Source of the DNA: an uncultured Bacteroidota bacterium | Lineage (GTDB): Bacteria > Bacteroidota > Bacteroidia > Chitinophagales > Chitinophagaceae | Length of the DNA: 6,806 nt | Reading direction: 5' to 3' | Assembly (NCBI GenBank): GCA_903825065.1 | Contig: CAIJZG010000042.1 | Location: 1 to 6,806, forward strand | In this document: positions 1-6,204 of the stretch, piece by piece | How positions within the stretch are numbered: position 1 is the stretch's first letter | How the letters are laid out: every line of letters begins with the position of its first letter | Program-made: the position numbers and the translations under genes | The notes under the pieces: model-generated | What the model saw: only the letters and a program-made list of their open reading frames with translations | Told to the model about the DNA's origin: nothing | The model's database searches: none

Positions 1-958
1 CGAATCCTTCATTACTACCTGATGATCCAATGCCACCAGTGATATACATGTTTTTATAAACCACATCTTTCCATACTCGCTGCATCGCAGCAAGATATCC
101 TGTGTCTCCTGTTTGAGCTGCAACATCAGCTGCACCCGTATACATATACATTGCTCGAACAGCGTGCCCAGTAATTTTTGATTGCATTTTCACGGGTAAC
201 ACATCTTGGGCATAGGCTGTGTCTTTCCAATCGGTCCAGGTATAACCTACTGCGTTTTGATGTCCTCTTTCTGATAATAGCCAATCTGCCAAAGTCAGAT
301 ATTTTTTATCATTTGTAACTTTAAATAATTTTACTAAGGCAAGCTCTAATTCCTGATGTCCGGTTACCCAATGTCTTTTTGTTGGTCCGAATAATGCATC
401 AAAATGGTTAGCCCAGCGAATCGAAACGTCCAGAAATTTTCTCTTACCAGTTGCATAATAGTAGGCTACTGCAGCTTCTATCATATGTCCTGCATTATAA
501 TCTTCATGCATACTCATATCAGTATACCTCTTAGTAATATCTGAAAGTGTGAACCAGGTATTTAAATATCCATCTGGTTGTTGCGCTGCAGCTATAATTT
601 CAATCCATTCATCAGCTTTTCGTTCTAAAGCAGAATCAGGATTATTTTTTAGTGAATAGGCAATGGCTTCTAATGCCTTGAATACATCACTATCATCATA
701 AAAAATACCTTCATGTTTTTCACCTTTTTTTCTGGCAACTTTTTGAAAGTTGCGCAATCGAGGGGTAGCAGTTTCAGTCTGGTACACACAAGCATTTAAT
801 GTTTTGGTAGCAACCAATTGCAATTTGGGTTTCCAGAAATGATCTGTAATAATCACTTTCGAAAAACTAATCGGCTCAATTTTTACTAGGTTACTCTGAC
901 AATAAGATGTTGCACAGTAGAAGGTCATGCAAATGAATAGAGTGATATTTTTATACAT
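1..958 (-). CDS. GH127 (DUF1680) glycoside hydrolase, beta-L-arabinofuranosidase type; N-terminal half, cut by window edge
   Basis: The first 319 residues are visible, and the frame runs off the left edge. Residues 1-20 look like a type I signal peptide (hydrophobic stretch ending TSYCQ, no lipobox), so the enzyme is probably periplasmic or secreted. Family signatures appear in order: FYDDSDVFKALEA (86-98), AQQPDGYLNTW (125-135), HEDYNAGHMIEAAV (151-164), GHQELELALVKL (200-211), GHAVRAMYMYTGAADVA (264-280) and YITGG..SS..EGF (305-319). This fits the alpha/alpha-barrel of GH127, known for removing beta-L-arabinofuranose from plant glycans. In the characterised enzyme HypBA1, as I recall it, the EGFG glutamate is the acid/base and the zinc-binding Glu/Cys residues follow 16-18 residues later. 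Glu317 would be that acid/base, while the zinc site and nucleophilic cysteine lie outside the window. ATG at 958 is chosen because it precedes the signal peptide directly; Met11 would cut into it. The family is clear, but the exact sugar substrate cannot be read here. Confidence 0.9.
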   Translation of the reverse strand, partial: MYKNITLFICMTFYCATSYCQSNLVKIEPISFSKVIITDHFWKPKLQLVATKTLNACVYQTETATPRLRNFQKVARKKGEKHEGIFYDDSDVFKALEAIAYSLKNNPDSALERKADEWIEIIAAAQQPDGYLNTWFTLSDITKRYTDMSMHEDYNAGHMIEAAVAYYYATGKRKFLDVSIRWANHFDALFGPTKRHWVTGHQELELALVKLFKVTNDKKYLTLADWLLSERGHQNAVGYTWTDWKDTAYAQDVLPVKMQSKITGHAVRAMYMYTGAADVAAQTGDTGYLAAMQRVWKDVVYKNMYITGGIGSSGSNEGF

Positions 959-1002
959 AGATTTATTTTAGCTGACATTAATCGGCTTGTTTTCCAATAA
1001 CT

Positions 1003-1033
1003 TAAATATAAATGATTGTGGGCAGATAGTAAA
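1003..1033 (-). promoter_or_regulatory. candidate Bacteroidota-type promoter for the GH127 gene
   Basis: On the minus strand TTTA (1033-1030) is followed, after 19 bases, by TATATTTA (1010-1003). Each is one mismatch from the Bacteroidota -33 (TTTG) and -7 (TAnnTTTG) elements, with normal spacing. A start near 996 would give a leader of about 40 bases. In AT-rich DNA such a match can occur by chance, so this is a suggestion only. Confidence 0.28.
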
Positions 1034-1139
1034 TAGTAGAAAAAAATCTGTTTTATTTTCGAATATCAATTATTAAACATAATCAATAATACTACTATCA
1101 AGCCAGATTTTGGGTTACCTTTTATCAAAAGCAGTATTA

Positions 1140-1157
1140 AGGGTTGTAAAAAACCCT
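1140..1157 (+). repeat. small hairpin just upstream of the CBM48-like gene
   Basis: AGGGTT (1140-1145) and AACCCT (1152-1157) can pair as a 6-bp stem with a 6-base loop (GTAAAA). It ends 6 bases before the ATG at 1164, and the gap is a run of A. It would lie in the leader of the mRNA, close to the ribosome landing site, and could affect translation. No function is shown, and a stem this short can be chance. Confidence 0.3.
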
Positions 1158-1163
1158 AAAAAA

Positions 1164-1454
1164 ATGTTACAAAAAACCTACTTCAAGACAAAAGATTATT
1201 GCAAAGTAAAATTCAGTTTCAACGTTGAAAATGCGGAAACTATTGAAATCTTAGGTTTGAACAGTGATTGGGAAAACTCAGTTTTAATGAGTAAAAAGAA
1301 AGACGGAAATTTTAGTGCTGAAGTTTCTTTACCTAAAAACTCACAACACGAATTTAAATATCGCATCAATGCATCAGAGTGGTTAAATGAGCCAGAAGCA
1401 GATAGTGTTAGCACCAATGTATTTGGAAGCAGCAATAGCGTAATCGTATTATAA
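1164..1454 (+). CDS. stand-alone isoamylase early-set / CBM48-like small protein
   Basis: This 96-residue protein has no signal peptide or membrane segment and consists almost entirely of one E-set (immunoglobulin-like) beta domain. Features of the isoamylase N-terminal / AMPK-beta glycogen-binding family are visible: VKFSFNVENAETIEILGLNSDW (about 15-36, in the place of the usual V.L.G.FN.W), DGNFSAEVSL (47-56), FKYRINASEWLNEPEAD (64-80, the usual YRY.IDG.W..D..AD) and a closing VFGSSNSVIVL (86-96). Small proteins of this kind are common in Bacteroidota. A role in binding alpha-glucan such as glycogen is inferred from the fold and is not shown. The frame is open back to 1083 and a TTG lies at 1110, but ATG 1164 is preferred: family members begin with M-L-x-K-x-Y, and an A-rich run precedes it. 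It is transcribed alone and ends at a strong terminator. Confidence 0.85.
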   Translation: MLQKTYFKTKDYCKVKFSFNVENAETIEILGLNSDWENSVLMSKKKDGNFSAEVSLPKNSQHEFKYRINASEWLNEPEADSVSTNVFGSSNSVIVL

Positions 1455-1469
1455 TATCCTATTTATAAA

Positions 1470-1496
1470 GCCCTCGAATTTTCGAGGGCGCTTTTT
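1470..1496 (+). terminator. rho-independent terminator of the CBM48-like gene
   Basis: GCCCTCGAA (1470-1478) pairs perfectly with TTCGAGGGC (1481-1489), and GC followed by five T (1492-1496) comes directly after. It starts 15 bases past the stop codon. The opposite strand has only a weak T-rich tail, so it acts mainly on the plus strand. Confidence 0.92.
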
Positions 1497-1513
1497 ATTC
1501 CTTCTTTGGAAAT

Positions 1514-1547
1514 AAAAAAGATGATCTGGTTATAGATCATCTTTTTT
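1514..1547. terminator. symmetric, bidirectional terminator between the convergent CBM48-like and katG genes
   Basis: A perfect 14-bp stem (six A plus GATGATCT at 1514-1527, AGATCATC plus six T at 1534-1547) surrounds a 6-base loop. Because the arms begin with six A and end with six T, both strands carry a stem followed by a T tract. It lies 20 bases beyond the katG stop and is the obvious katG terminator. On the plus strand it backs up the terminator at 1470-1496. Confidence 0.9.
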
Positions 1548-1567
1548 AAATTTATTATTTTATATTA

Positions 1568-3793
1568 TTAACCCAAGTCAAAACGATCCAGGTTAGTAAC
1601 TTTTGCCCATGCCGCAATAAAGTCATGCACGAATTTTTCATTAGAATCTTCGCATGCATAAACTTCTGCAAGTGCTCTTAATTCTGAGTTTGATCCGAAA
1701 ATTAAATCAACTCTAGTGCCCGTCCATTTAATCTTTCCAGTAGCACGATCGAAGCCTTCAAAAATATCTTGAGACCCTGAACTAGCTTTCCATGAAGTAT
1801 TAAAATCAATTAGGTTAACAAAGAAATCATTTGTCAACTTATCTGTGTGGTTGGTAAATACGCCATGTTTTGATTCACCAAAATTGGTGTTTAAAACACG
1901 CATACCGCCAATAAGCACTGTCATTTCTGGAGCAGTTAACGTTAATAATTGTGCTTTATCAATTAACATCTCCTCTGCAGAAATTAAGTAGTTTGATTTT
2001 TTATAATTACGGAAGCCATCAGCAATTGGTTCAAGAACTGCAAAGGATTCTATATCGGTTTGTTCCTGGCTTGCATCCGTACGTCCTGCTGTAAAAGGAA
2101 CCGACACATCGTAACCGGCATTCTTAGCTGCTTTTTCAATTCCTGCACAACCACCTAATACAATCAAGTCTGCTATAGAAACTTGTTTGTTACCGGTTGC
2201 ATTTTCATTGAATTCTTTTTGAATACTTTCTAATATATCTAAGACTTTAGATAATTGAGCTGGATTATTTACTTCCCAATATCTCTGAGGAGCCAAACGG
2301 ATACGTGCACCATTTGCACCACCACGTTTATCAGAACCACGGAAAGTTGCTGCAGAAGCCCAGGCCGTTGCAACTAATTCTGATATTGATATACCCGATT
2401 GTAGAATTTTATTTTTTAATACAGCAATATCACTTGCATCAATTATTTGGTGTGTTAATGCTGGGATAGGATCTTGCCAGATTAATACTTCATCAGGTAC
2501 TTCGCTTCCAACATAACGTGAGCGGGGGCCCATATCACGATGCGTTAACTTGAACCAAGCTCTTGCAAATGCATCTGCAAATTGATCAGGGTTTTCGTAA
2601 AAACGTTTTGAAATTGGTCCATAGGAAGGATCAACTTTCAAAGCTAAGTCGGTAGTTAACATAGTTGGGGCATGACTTATTGATGCGTCATGAGCATCAG
2701 GTACAGTGCCAGCACCGCCATTTGCTTTTGGCTTCCACTGATTTGCACCAGCCGGACTTTTGGTTAATTCCCAATCATATCCAAAAAGGTTTTCGAAATA
2801 GTTATTGCTCCATCTTGTAGGTGTAGTGGTCCATGCACCTTCCAATCCACTAGTAATGGTGTTAACGCCATTGCCTGCACCAAATGTGTTTTTCCAACCT
2901 AAGCCCTGCTCTTCAATACCAGCAGCCGCAGGTTCTTTTCCAACATATTTGCCAGGATCAGCAGCACCATGAGTTTTACCAAATGTATGTCCGCCTGCAA
3001 TAAGTGCAACTGTTTCCTCATCATTCATTGCCATACGCGCAAATGTTTCTCGTATATCGCGAGCAGAAGCAATTGGATCTGGATTGCCATTGGGGCCTTC
3101 AGGGTTTACATAAATCAAACCCATTTGAACTGCTGCCAATGGATTGTCCAAATTACGATCACCTGTATATCTTTTATCACCTAACCATTCACGCTCAGAA
3201 CCCCAGTTTACGTCTTCTTGAGGTTCCCAAACATCTACACGACCACCAGAAAATCCAAAAGTTTTAAAGCCCATTGATTCTAACGCACAGTTTCCAGCAA
3301 GAATCATCAAATCTGCCCAGGATAATTTCTTACCATACTTTTTCTTGATAGTCCATAAAAGCAAACGTGCTTTATCTAGGTTTGTATTATCCGGCCAGCT
3401 GTTTAATGGGGCAAATCTTTGCATACCAGCACCACCACCACCACGACCATCAGTTGTGCGATAAGTACCCGCACTATGCCAGGCCATGCGTATAAAGAAT
3501 GGACCATAATGGCCATAATCTGCAGGCCACCATTCTTGTGATGTGGTCATTAATTGATAGATGTCCTGCTTCACCAAATTCAAATCAAGAGATTCGAATT
3601 CTTTCGCATAATTGAAAGAAGTATCCATTGGATTCGATAAAGATGAATGTTGGCGAAGAATATTCAGTTTAAGCTGATTGGGCCACCAATCAGAATTTCT
3701 AGTACCTGTACCGGCACTACCTAGTTTCGCAGATGAAGCAGAAGCACCAGTAAATGGACACTTTGCTTCGCTGTTATTAGTATTATTTTCCAT
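1568..3793 (-). CDS. katG: catalase-peroxidase KatG
   Basis: The 741-residue haem enzyme degrades hydrogen peroxide by catalase and peroxidase activity; it is normally cytoplasmic, and no signal peptide is seen. The length is typical. Distal-pocket residues are Arg102, Trp105 and His106 in RMAWHSAGTYR. Tyr228 (GLIYVNPEG) and Met254 (FARMAMND) should form, with Trp105, the covalent Trp-Tyr-Met adduct needed for catalase activity. The proximal ligand is His269 (GGHTFGKTHG), with Trp321 and Asp382 completing the proximal triad. Arg419 in HRDMGP is the likely mobile arginine. Ser315 in SGLEGAW matches the position of Ser315 in the M. tuberculosis enzyme. The haem-free C-terminal domain begins near residue 440 and is complete (ADLIVLGGCAGIE.AA, PFTAGRTDASQEQTD). 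ATG 3793 gives the normal N-terminus (KCPF, then DWWPNQL). The gene has its own terminator and diverges from the M28 peptidase gene; no regulator gene lies beside it. Confidence 0.98.
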   Translation of the reverse strand: MENNTNNSEAKCPFTGASASSAKLGSAGTGTRNSDWWPNQLKLNILRQHSSLSNPMDTSFNYAKEFESLDLNLVKQDIYQLMTTSQEWWPADYGHYGPFFIRMAWHSAGTYRTTDGRGGGGAGMQRFAPLNSWPDNTNLDKARLLLWTIKKKYGKKLSWADLMILAGNCALESMGFKTFGFSGGRVDVWEPQEDVNWGSEREWLGDKRYTGDRNLDNPLAAVQMGLIYVNPEGPNGNPDPIASARDIRETFARMAMNDEETVALIAGGHTFGKTHGAADPGKYVGKEPAAAGIEEQGLGWKNTFGAGNGVNTITSGLEGAWTTTPTRWSNNYFENLFGYDWELTKSPAGANQWKPKANGGAGTVPDAHDASISHAPTMLTTDLALKVDPSYGPISKRFYENPDQFADAFARAWFKLTHRDMGPRSRYVGSEVPDEVLIWQDPIPALTHQIIDASDIAVLKNKILQSGISISELVATAWASAATFRGSDKRGGANGARIRLAPQRYWEVNNPAQLSKVLDILESIQKEFNENATGNKQVSIADLIVLGGCAGIEKAAKNAGYDVSVPFTAGRTDASQEQTDIESFAVLEPIADGFRNYKKSNYLISAEEMLIDKAQLLTLTAPEMTVLIGGMRVLNTNFGESKHGVFTNHTDKLTNDFFVNLIDFNTSWKASSGSQDIFEGFDRATGKIKWTGTRVDLIFGSNSELRALAEVYACEDSNEKFVHDFIAAWAKVTNLDRFDLG

Positions 3794-3799
3794 ATTATT

Positions 3800-3858
3800 T
3801 AATTGTTTTTGGAGGCTAAATTTACAATAAACGTTGGATTCATCAGATGAAACAATTA
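3800..3858. repeat. inverted repeat in the katG upstream region
   Basis: TAATTGTTT (3800-3808) and AAACAATTA (3850-3858) are perfect 9-base inverted arms, 41 bases apart. The inner arm ends 6 bases before the katG start codon, and the candidate promoter lies between the arms. They could be paired operator half-sites (centres 50 bp apart, about five helical turns). Alternatively they could be AT-rich coincidence. Confidence 0.35.
3817..3847 (-). promoter_or_regulatory. candidate Bacteroidota-type promoter for katG
   Basis: On the minus strand TCTG (3847-3844) is followed, after 19 bases, by TAAATTTA (3824-3817). Each is one mismatch from the Bacteroidota -33 and -7 elements, at the correct spacing. 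Transcription would start near 3810, giving a leader of about 17 bases. I see no convincing OxyR site (ATAG/CTAT half-sites), although peroxide control of katG is common. Confidence 0.33.
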
Positions 3859-3928
3859 TTAGTTTTTATGTTTAATAAGATGTAAACTGTTACTCAACTA
3901 CTATTAAAACTTTAAAAAAGAAAATTTG

Positions 3929-3953
3929 TTTAAAAAACCGCCCATTTTTTAAA
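3929..3953. repeat. AT stem with GC-rich loop in the katG / M28 divergent region
   Basis: TTTAAAAAA (3929-3937) and TTTTTTAAA (3945-3953) form a perfect 9-bp stem around the 7-base loop CCGCCCA. It lies near the middle of the 247-bp divergent region, the remainder of which is AT-rich with no gene. It is not an ordinary terminator, since no gene ends here. Function unknown. Confidence 0.35.
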
Positions 3954-4040
3954 TTTCGCTTCATAATATTTTTTTAAGAGCTATTTAAATCCCCTTTATA
4001 TTGCAATTCTTCTTAGATAAGTCAACCTAAAGTAGTTACC

Positions 4041-5510
4041 ATGCAAAAGACAGTTCAAATTTGTTTCGCTTTAATCTTAGTAAGTTTTCAAACAATCTCA
4101 GCACAGGATAAGCCTGAATGGAAACAAGTGTTCAGCAAAATCAATCAGGAAGCTTTAGATCATTCTAGGGCTTATGAAACATTAAAAGAAGCAACCGAAA
4201 CAATCGGACATCGTTTAACAGGTTCTTCAAATGGTAAAAAAGCAGAGGAGTATGCCTATAATTTATTGAAGAGTTATGGTTTTACAAATCTCCGATATCA
4301 GCCATTTGAAGTGGAAAGTTGGAGTAGAGGTAATCTAAAAGTATCGATAGGTAACGATACGAATCATTTAGTTGCGGTTAAATCAGTAGCCTTGGCACAT
4401 TCTCCAGTAACTACGGATGTATCTAATGAAGTGGTTGATATGGGAAATGGTTTGGAAGAAGATTATCAAGCATCTCCAGATAAAGTAAAAGGAAAAATTG
4501 CATTAGTATTTCTTGATGTATTACCGGGTTCAAAAGCGGGAACCAAGAGTTTACATCGTTCAGAGAAGACAGCCATAGCCACAAAATGGGGTGCTGCAGG
4601 AATTATAGTTATTAATGGTGCAAAGGGTGGGATATTATTAACAGGTACTGCTTCTGTTACTGGAAAATTAATACTTATACCAGCCGTATGTGTGAGTTAT
4701 GAAGATGGTATGAAATTTAAAGACGATTTAAAGAACGGAAAATTGTATACACATATTAAGATGAACAATTTTTCTGGTTTGATAAAAGCAAGAAATGTGG
4801 TTGCTACAATAAAAGGAAAAACATTGCCCAATGAAAAAGTGGTAGTTGGCGGACATTTAGATAGCTGGGATTTGGCAACAGGAGCTATTGATAATGGTAT
4901 AGGTTCATTTGCTGTGTTAGATATGGCCCGGACTTTTGCTACATTAAAATTGCAGCCGGAACGCACCGTTGAATTTGTATTATTTATGGGTGAAGAAGAA
5001 GGGTTACTAGGATCGAGAGCTTATGTAAATACTGCTATTAAAGATAAATCAATTGATCAGATCAAATTCATGTTGAATTATGATATGACCCACGATCCAA
5101 AGGGGTATAATAGTTCTGTGGATGTTAATAAAGCATTATTTGAATCGATTGGTTCTATTGCGCATTCATTGGATTCTAATTTCAAAAACACGTTTAGAGC
5201 TGGTGCGGGATTACATAGCGATAATCAACCCTTTATGTTGAGAGGCGTTCCAACAGGTGGAAGTTCTGGAAATGGATTGCCAAATAATGCAGGCCCTTGT
5301 TATCATGCTGACTGCGATGTATTTAGTTTAGTTGATAGACAAGGCATGGTTAACAATGTGCGATTTAGCGCTATGTTATTATATGGTATTGCTGATGCAA
5401 AAGAAATACCAGCAAAACATTTGACTGATGAAGAAACAAAATTATTCCTAGAAAAAAATAAGTTAAAAGAACCCTTACAAATTGCAGGTGAATGGCGTTG
5501 GAAAAATTAG
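4041..5510 (+). CDS. secreted M28-family zinc metallopeptidase with an apparent PA insert
   Basis: The 489-residue protein starts with a signal peptide (about 1-21, ending TISAQ), so it acts outside the cytoplasm. Residues about 110-240 resemble a protease-associated (PA) domain (KVKGKIALVFL, WGAAGIIVINGAKGG, IPAVCVSYEDG). The catalytic domain has the M28 two-metal set: His272 (GGHLDSWD), bridging Asp284 (AIDNGIGS), general base Glu318 with metal ligand Glu319 (GEEEGLLGS), Asp348 (NYDMTHD) and His422 (CYHADCD). Its arrangement is closest to carboxypeptidase Q-like and aminopeptidase members, which remove single residues from peptides. The specificity cannot be read from sequence. Cys420 and Cys425 flank the last metal ligand and could form a disulfide in the periplasm. 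ATG 4041 sits directly before the signal peptide. No terminator is visible downstream, and the stop overlaps that of the convergent PAP2 gene. Confidence 0.93.
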   Translation: MQKTVQICFALILVSFQTISAQDKPEWKQVFSKINQEALDHSRAYETLKEATETIGHRLTGSSNGKKAEEYAYNLLKSYGFTNLRYQPFEVESWSRGNLKVSIGNDTNHLVAVKSVALAHSPVTTDVSNEVVDMGNGLEEDYQASPDKVKGKIALVFLDVLPGSKAGTKSLHRSEKTAIATKWGAAGIIVINGAKGGILLTGTASVTGKLILIPAVCVSYEDGMKFKDDLKNGKLYTHIKMNNFSGLIKARNVVATIKGKTLPNEKVVVGGHLDSWDLATGAIDNGIGSFAVLDMARTFATLKLQPERTVEFVLFMGEEEGLLGSRAYVNTAIKDKSIDQIKFMLNYDMTHDPKGYNSSVDVNKALFESIGSIAHSLDSNFKNTFRAGAGLHSDNQPFMLRGVPTGGSSGNGLPNNAGPCYHADCDVFSLVDRQGMVNNVRFSAMLLYGIADAKEIPAKHLTDEETKLFLEKNKLKEPLQIAGEWRWKN

Positions 5511-6133
5511 GCTTTGCTTGAATATTGGTCCTTCCAGTTTTGTAAACGAAGCGAAAAGTAAACACTGATAATTCCACCAATCATTCCGGCACCCACATCT
5601 AAAGGGAAATGTTGTGCAAGATAAATTCTAGAATAACCTACTAAATACAGGTAAATACAACCCACTGGGATGATCCATTTTTTGGGGATTAATAAACAAA
5701 AAAATAAAAAGATACAGCTGGCTGTAGTGGTGTGTCCTGATGGAAAACTGTCTACAGAATTTAAGAAAACTCCCGGTACAATATGTATACTACTCCAGTC
5801 GGCAATCAATTTAGTGGGTCTCGGAGCTCCATTGAAAATATAATTTTTAGGAATCTGCGCAAAAAGTGTAGAGTATAGAATACATCCTAAAAGTAAAACT
5901 GTGTATTTCTTTCTCAATAACAAAACATAAACTGCAATTGGAATCCAGATAACACCATCACCCAAATAAGTAATGTAAGTAAATGCTTTATCAACAATTG
6001 TTCCTAGGTTTCCATTGAGTATAAGAAAAAATTCTTCCTTTCCAATTAAATAGGATATAGCAATTAATAAAAAACCAGATGCCGCAGTAAGCATTGCTCC
6101 ACTGCGAAAATTATTAATAGATAATTCAGTCAT
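5507..6133 (-). CDS. PAP2-family integral membrane phosphatase
   Basis: The 208-residue protein has about six hydrophobic segments (near residues 13-30, 55-73, 77-93, 138-150, 153-168 and 180-195), so it sits in the inner membrane. The three PAP2 phosphatase motifs are present: motif 1 as KNYIFNGAPRP (Lys96, Arg105, Pro106), motif 2 as PSGH (131-134) and motif 3 as SRIYLAQHFPLD (Ser168, Arg169, catalytic His175, Asp179). Family members hydrolyse phosphatidic acid, undecaprenyl pyrophosphate, phosphatidylglycerol phosphate or lipid A phosphates; which one applies here is unknown. In motif 1, Lys96 and Arg105-Pro106 are separated by eight residues, not the textbook six, which I recall in other Bacteroidota members. 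Translation starts at ATG 6133, 32 bases from the T tract of the upstream gene's terminator, so it is probably transcribed from its own promoter. Confidence 0.92.
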   Translation of the reverse strand: MTELSINNFRSGAMLTAASGFLLIAISYLIGKEEFFLILNGNLGTIVDKAFTYITYLGDGVIWIPIAVYVLLLRKKYTVLLLGCILYSTLFAQIPKNYIFNGAPRPTKLIADWSSIHIVPGVFLNSVDSFPSGHTTTASCIFLFFCLLIPKKWIIPVGCIYLYLVGYSRIYLAQHFPLDVGAGMIGGIISVYFSLRLQNWKDQYSSKA

Positions 6134-6153
6134 TATACTGATAGTGCTTTCGA

Positions 6154-6161
6154 CAAAACTA
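6154..6161 (-). promoter_or_regulatory. candidate -7 element for the PAP2 gene
   Basis: TAGTTTTG on the minus strand (6161-6154) matches the Bacteroidota -7 consensus TAnnTTTG exactly. It predicts a start near 6147 and a very short leader of about 13 bases. No TTTG is seen at the usual -33 distance (about 6181-6186), which falls inside the terminator hairpin. The need for a promoter between terminator and start codon supports it. Confidence 0.38.
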
Positions 6162-6165
6162 AGAT

Positions 6166-6198
6166 AAAAAAGAATAAGGCCTGTTTCAGGCCTTATTC
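6166..6198 (-). terminator. rho-independent terminator of the homoserine dehydrogenase gene
   Basis: GAATAAGGCCTG (6172-6183) and CAGGCCTTATTC (6187-6198) form a perfect 12-bp stem with a 3-base loop. Six A on the plus strand (6166-6171) give a six-T tract after the stem on the minus strand. It begins 6 bases past the dehydrogenase stop codon. The plus strand lacks a T tract, so it is one-directional. Confidence 0.93.
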
Positions 6199-6204
6199 AA
6201 GAAA

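Noticed and set aside
1110..1163. TTG start giving an 18-residue longer CBM48-like protein
   Set aside because: The added residues do not look like part of the domain, and Met 1164 gives the usual family N-terminus right after an A-rich leader.
1196..1435. Open frame on the minus strand opposite the CBM48-like gene
   Set aside because: It lies wholly within a well-supported gene and shows no family resemblance.
2969..3267. Two overlapping plus-strand open frames inside katG
   Set aside because: They run antisense to a conserved part of KatG, and their composition is that of a reverse-complement shadow.
3840..3905. Possible OxyR or PerR operator upstream of katG
   Set aside because: No paired ATAG/CTAT half-sites and no good match to TTATAAT-N-ATTATAA; only scattered AT-rich resemblance.
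3960..4040. Promoter for the M28 peptidase gene
   Set aside because: No TAnnTTTG with at most one mismatch at a sensible distance from the start; TATATTGC near 4008 has two mismatches.
4697..4966. Minus-strand open frame within the M28 peptidase gene
   Set aside because: It covers conserved M28 catalytic-domain sequence on the other strand and has no recognisable protein features.
5371..5580. Minus-strand open frame across the M28/PAP2 junction
   Set aside because: It overlaps both real genes in a different frame; the hydrophobic look is what antisense of such sequence gives.
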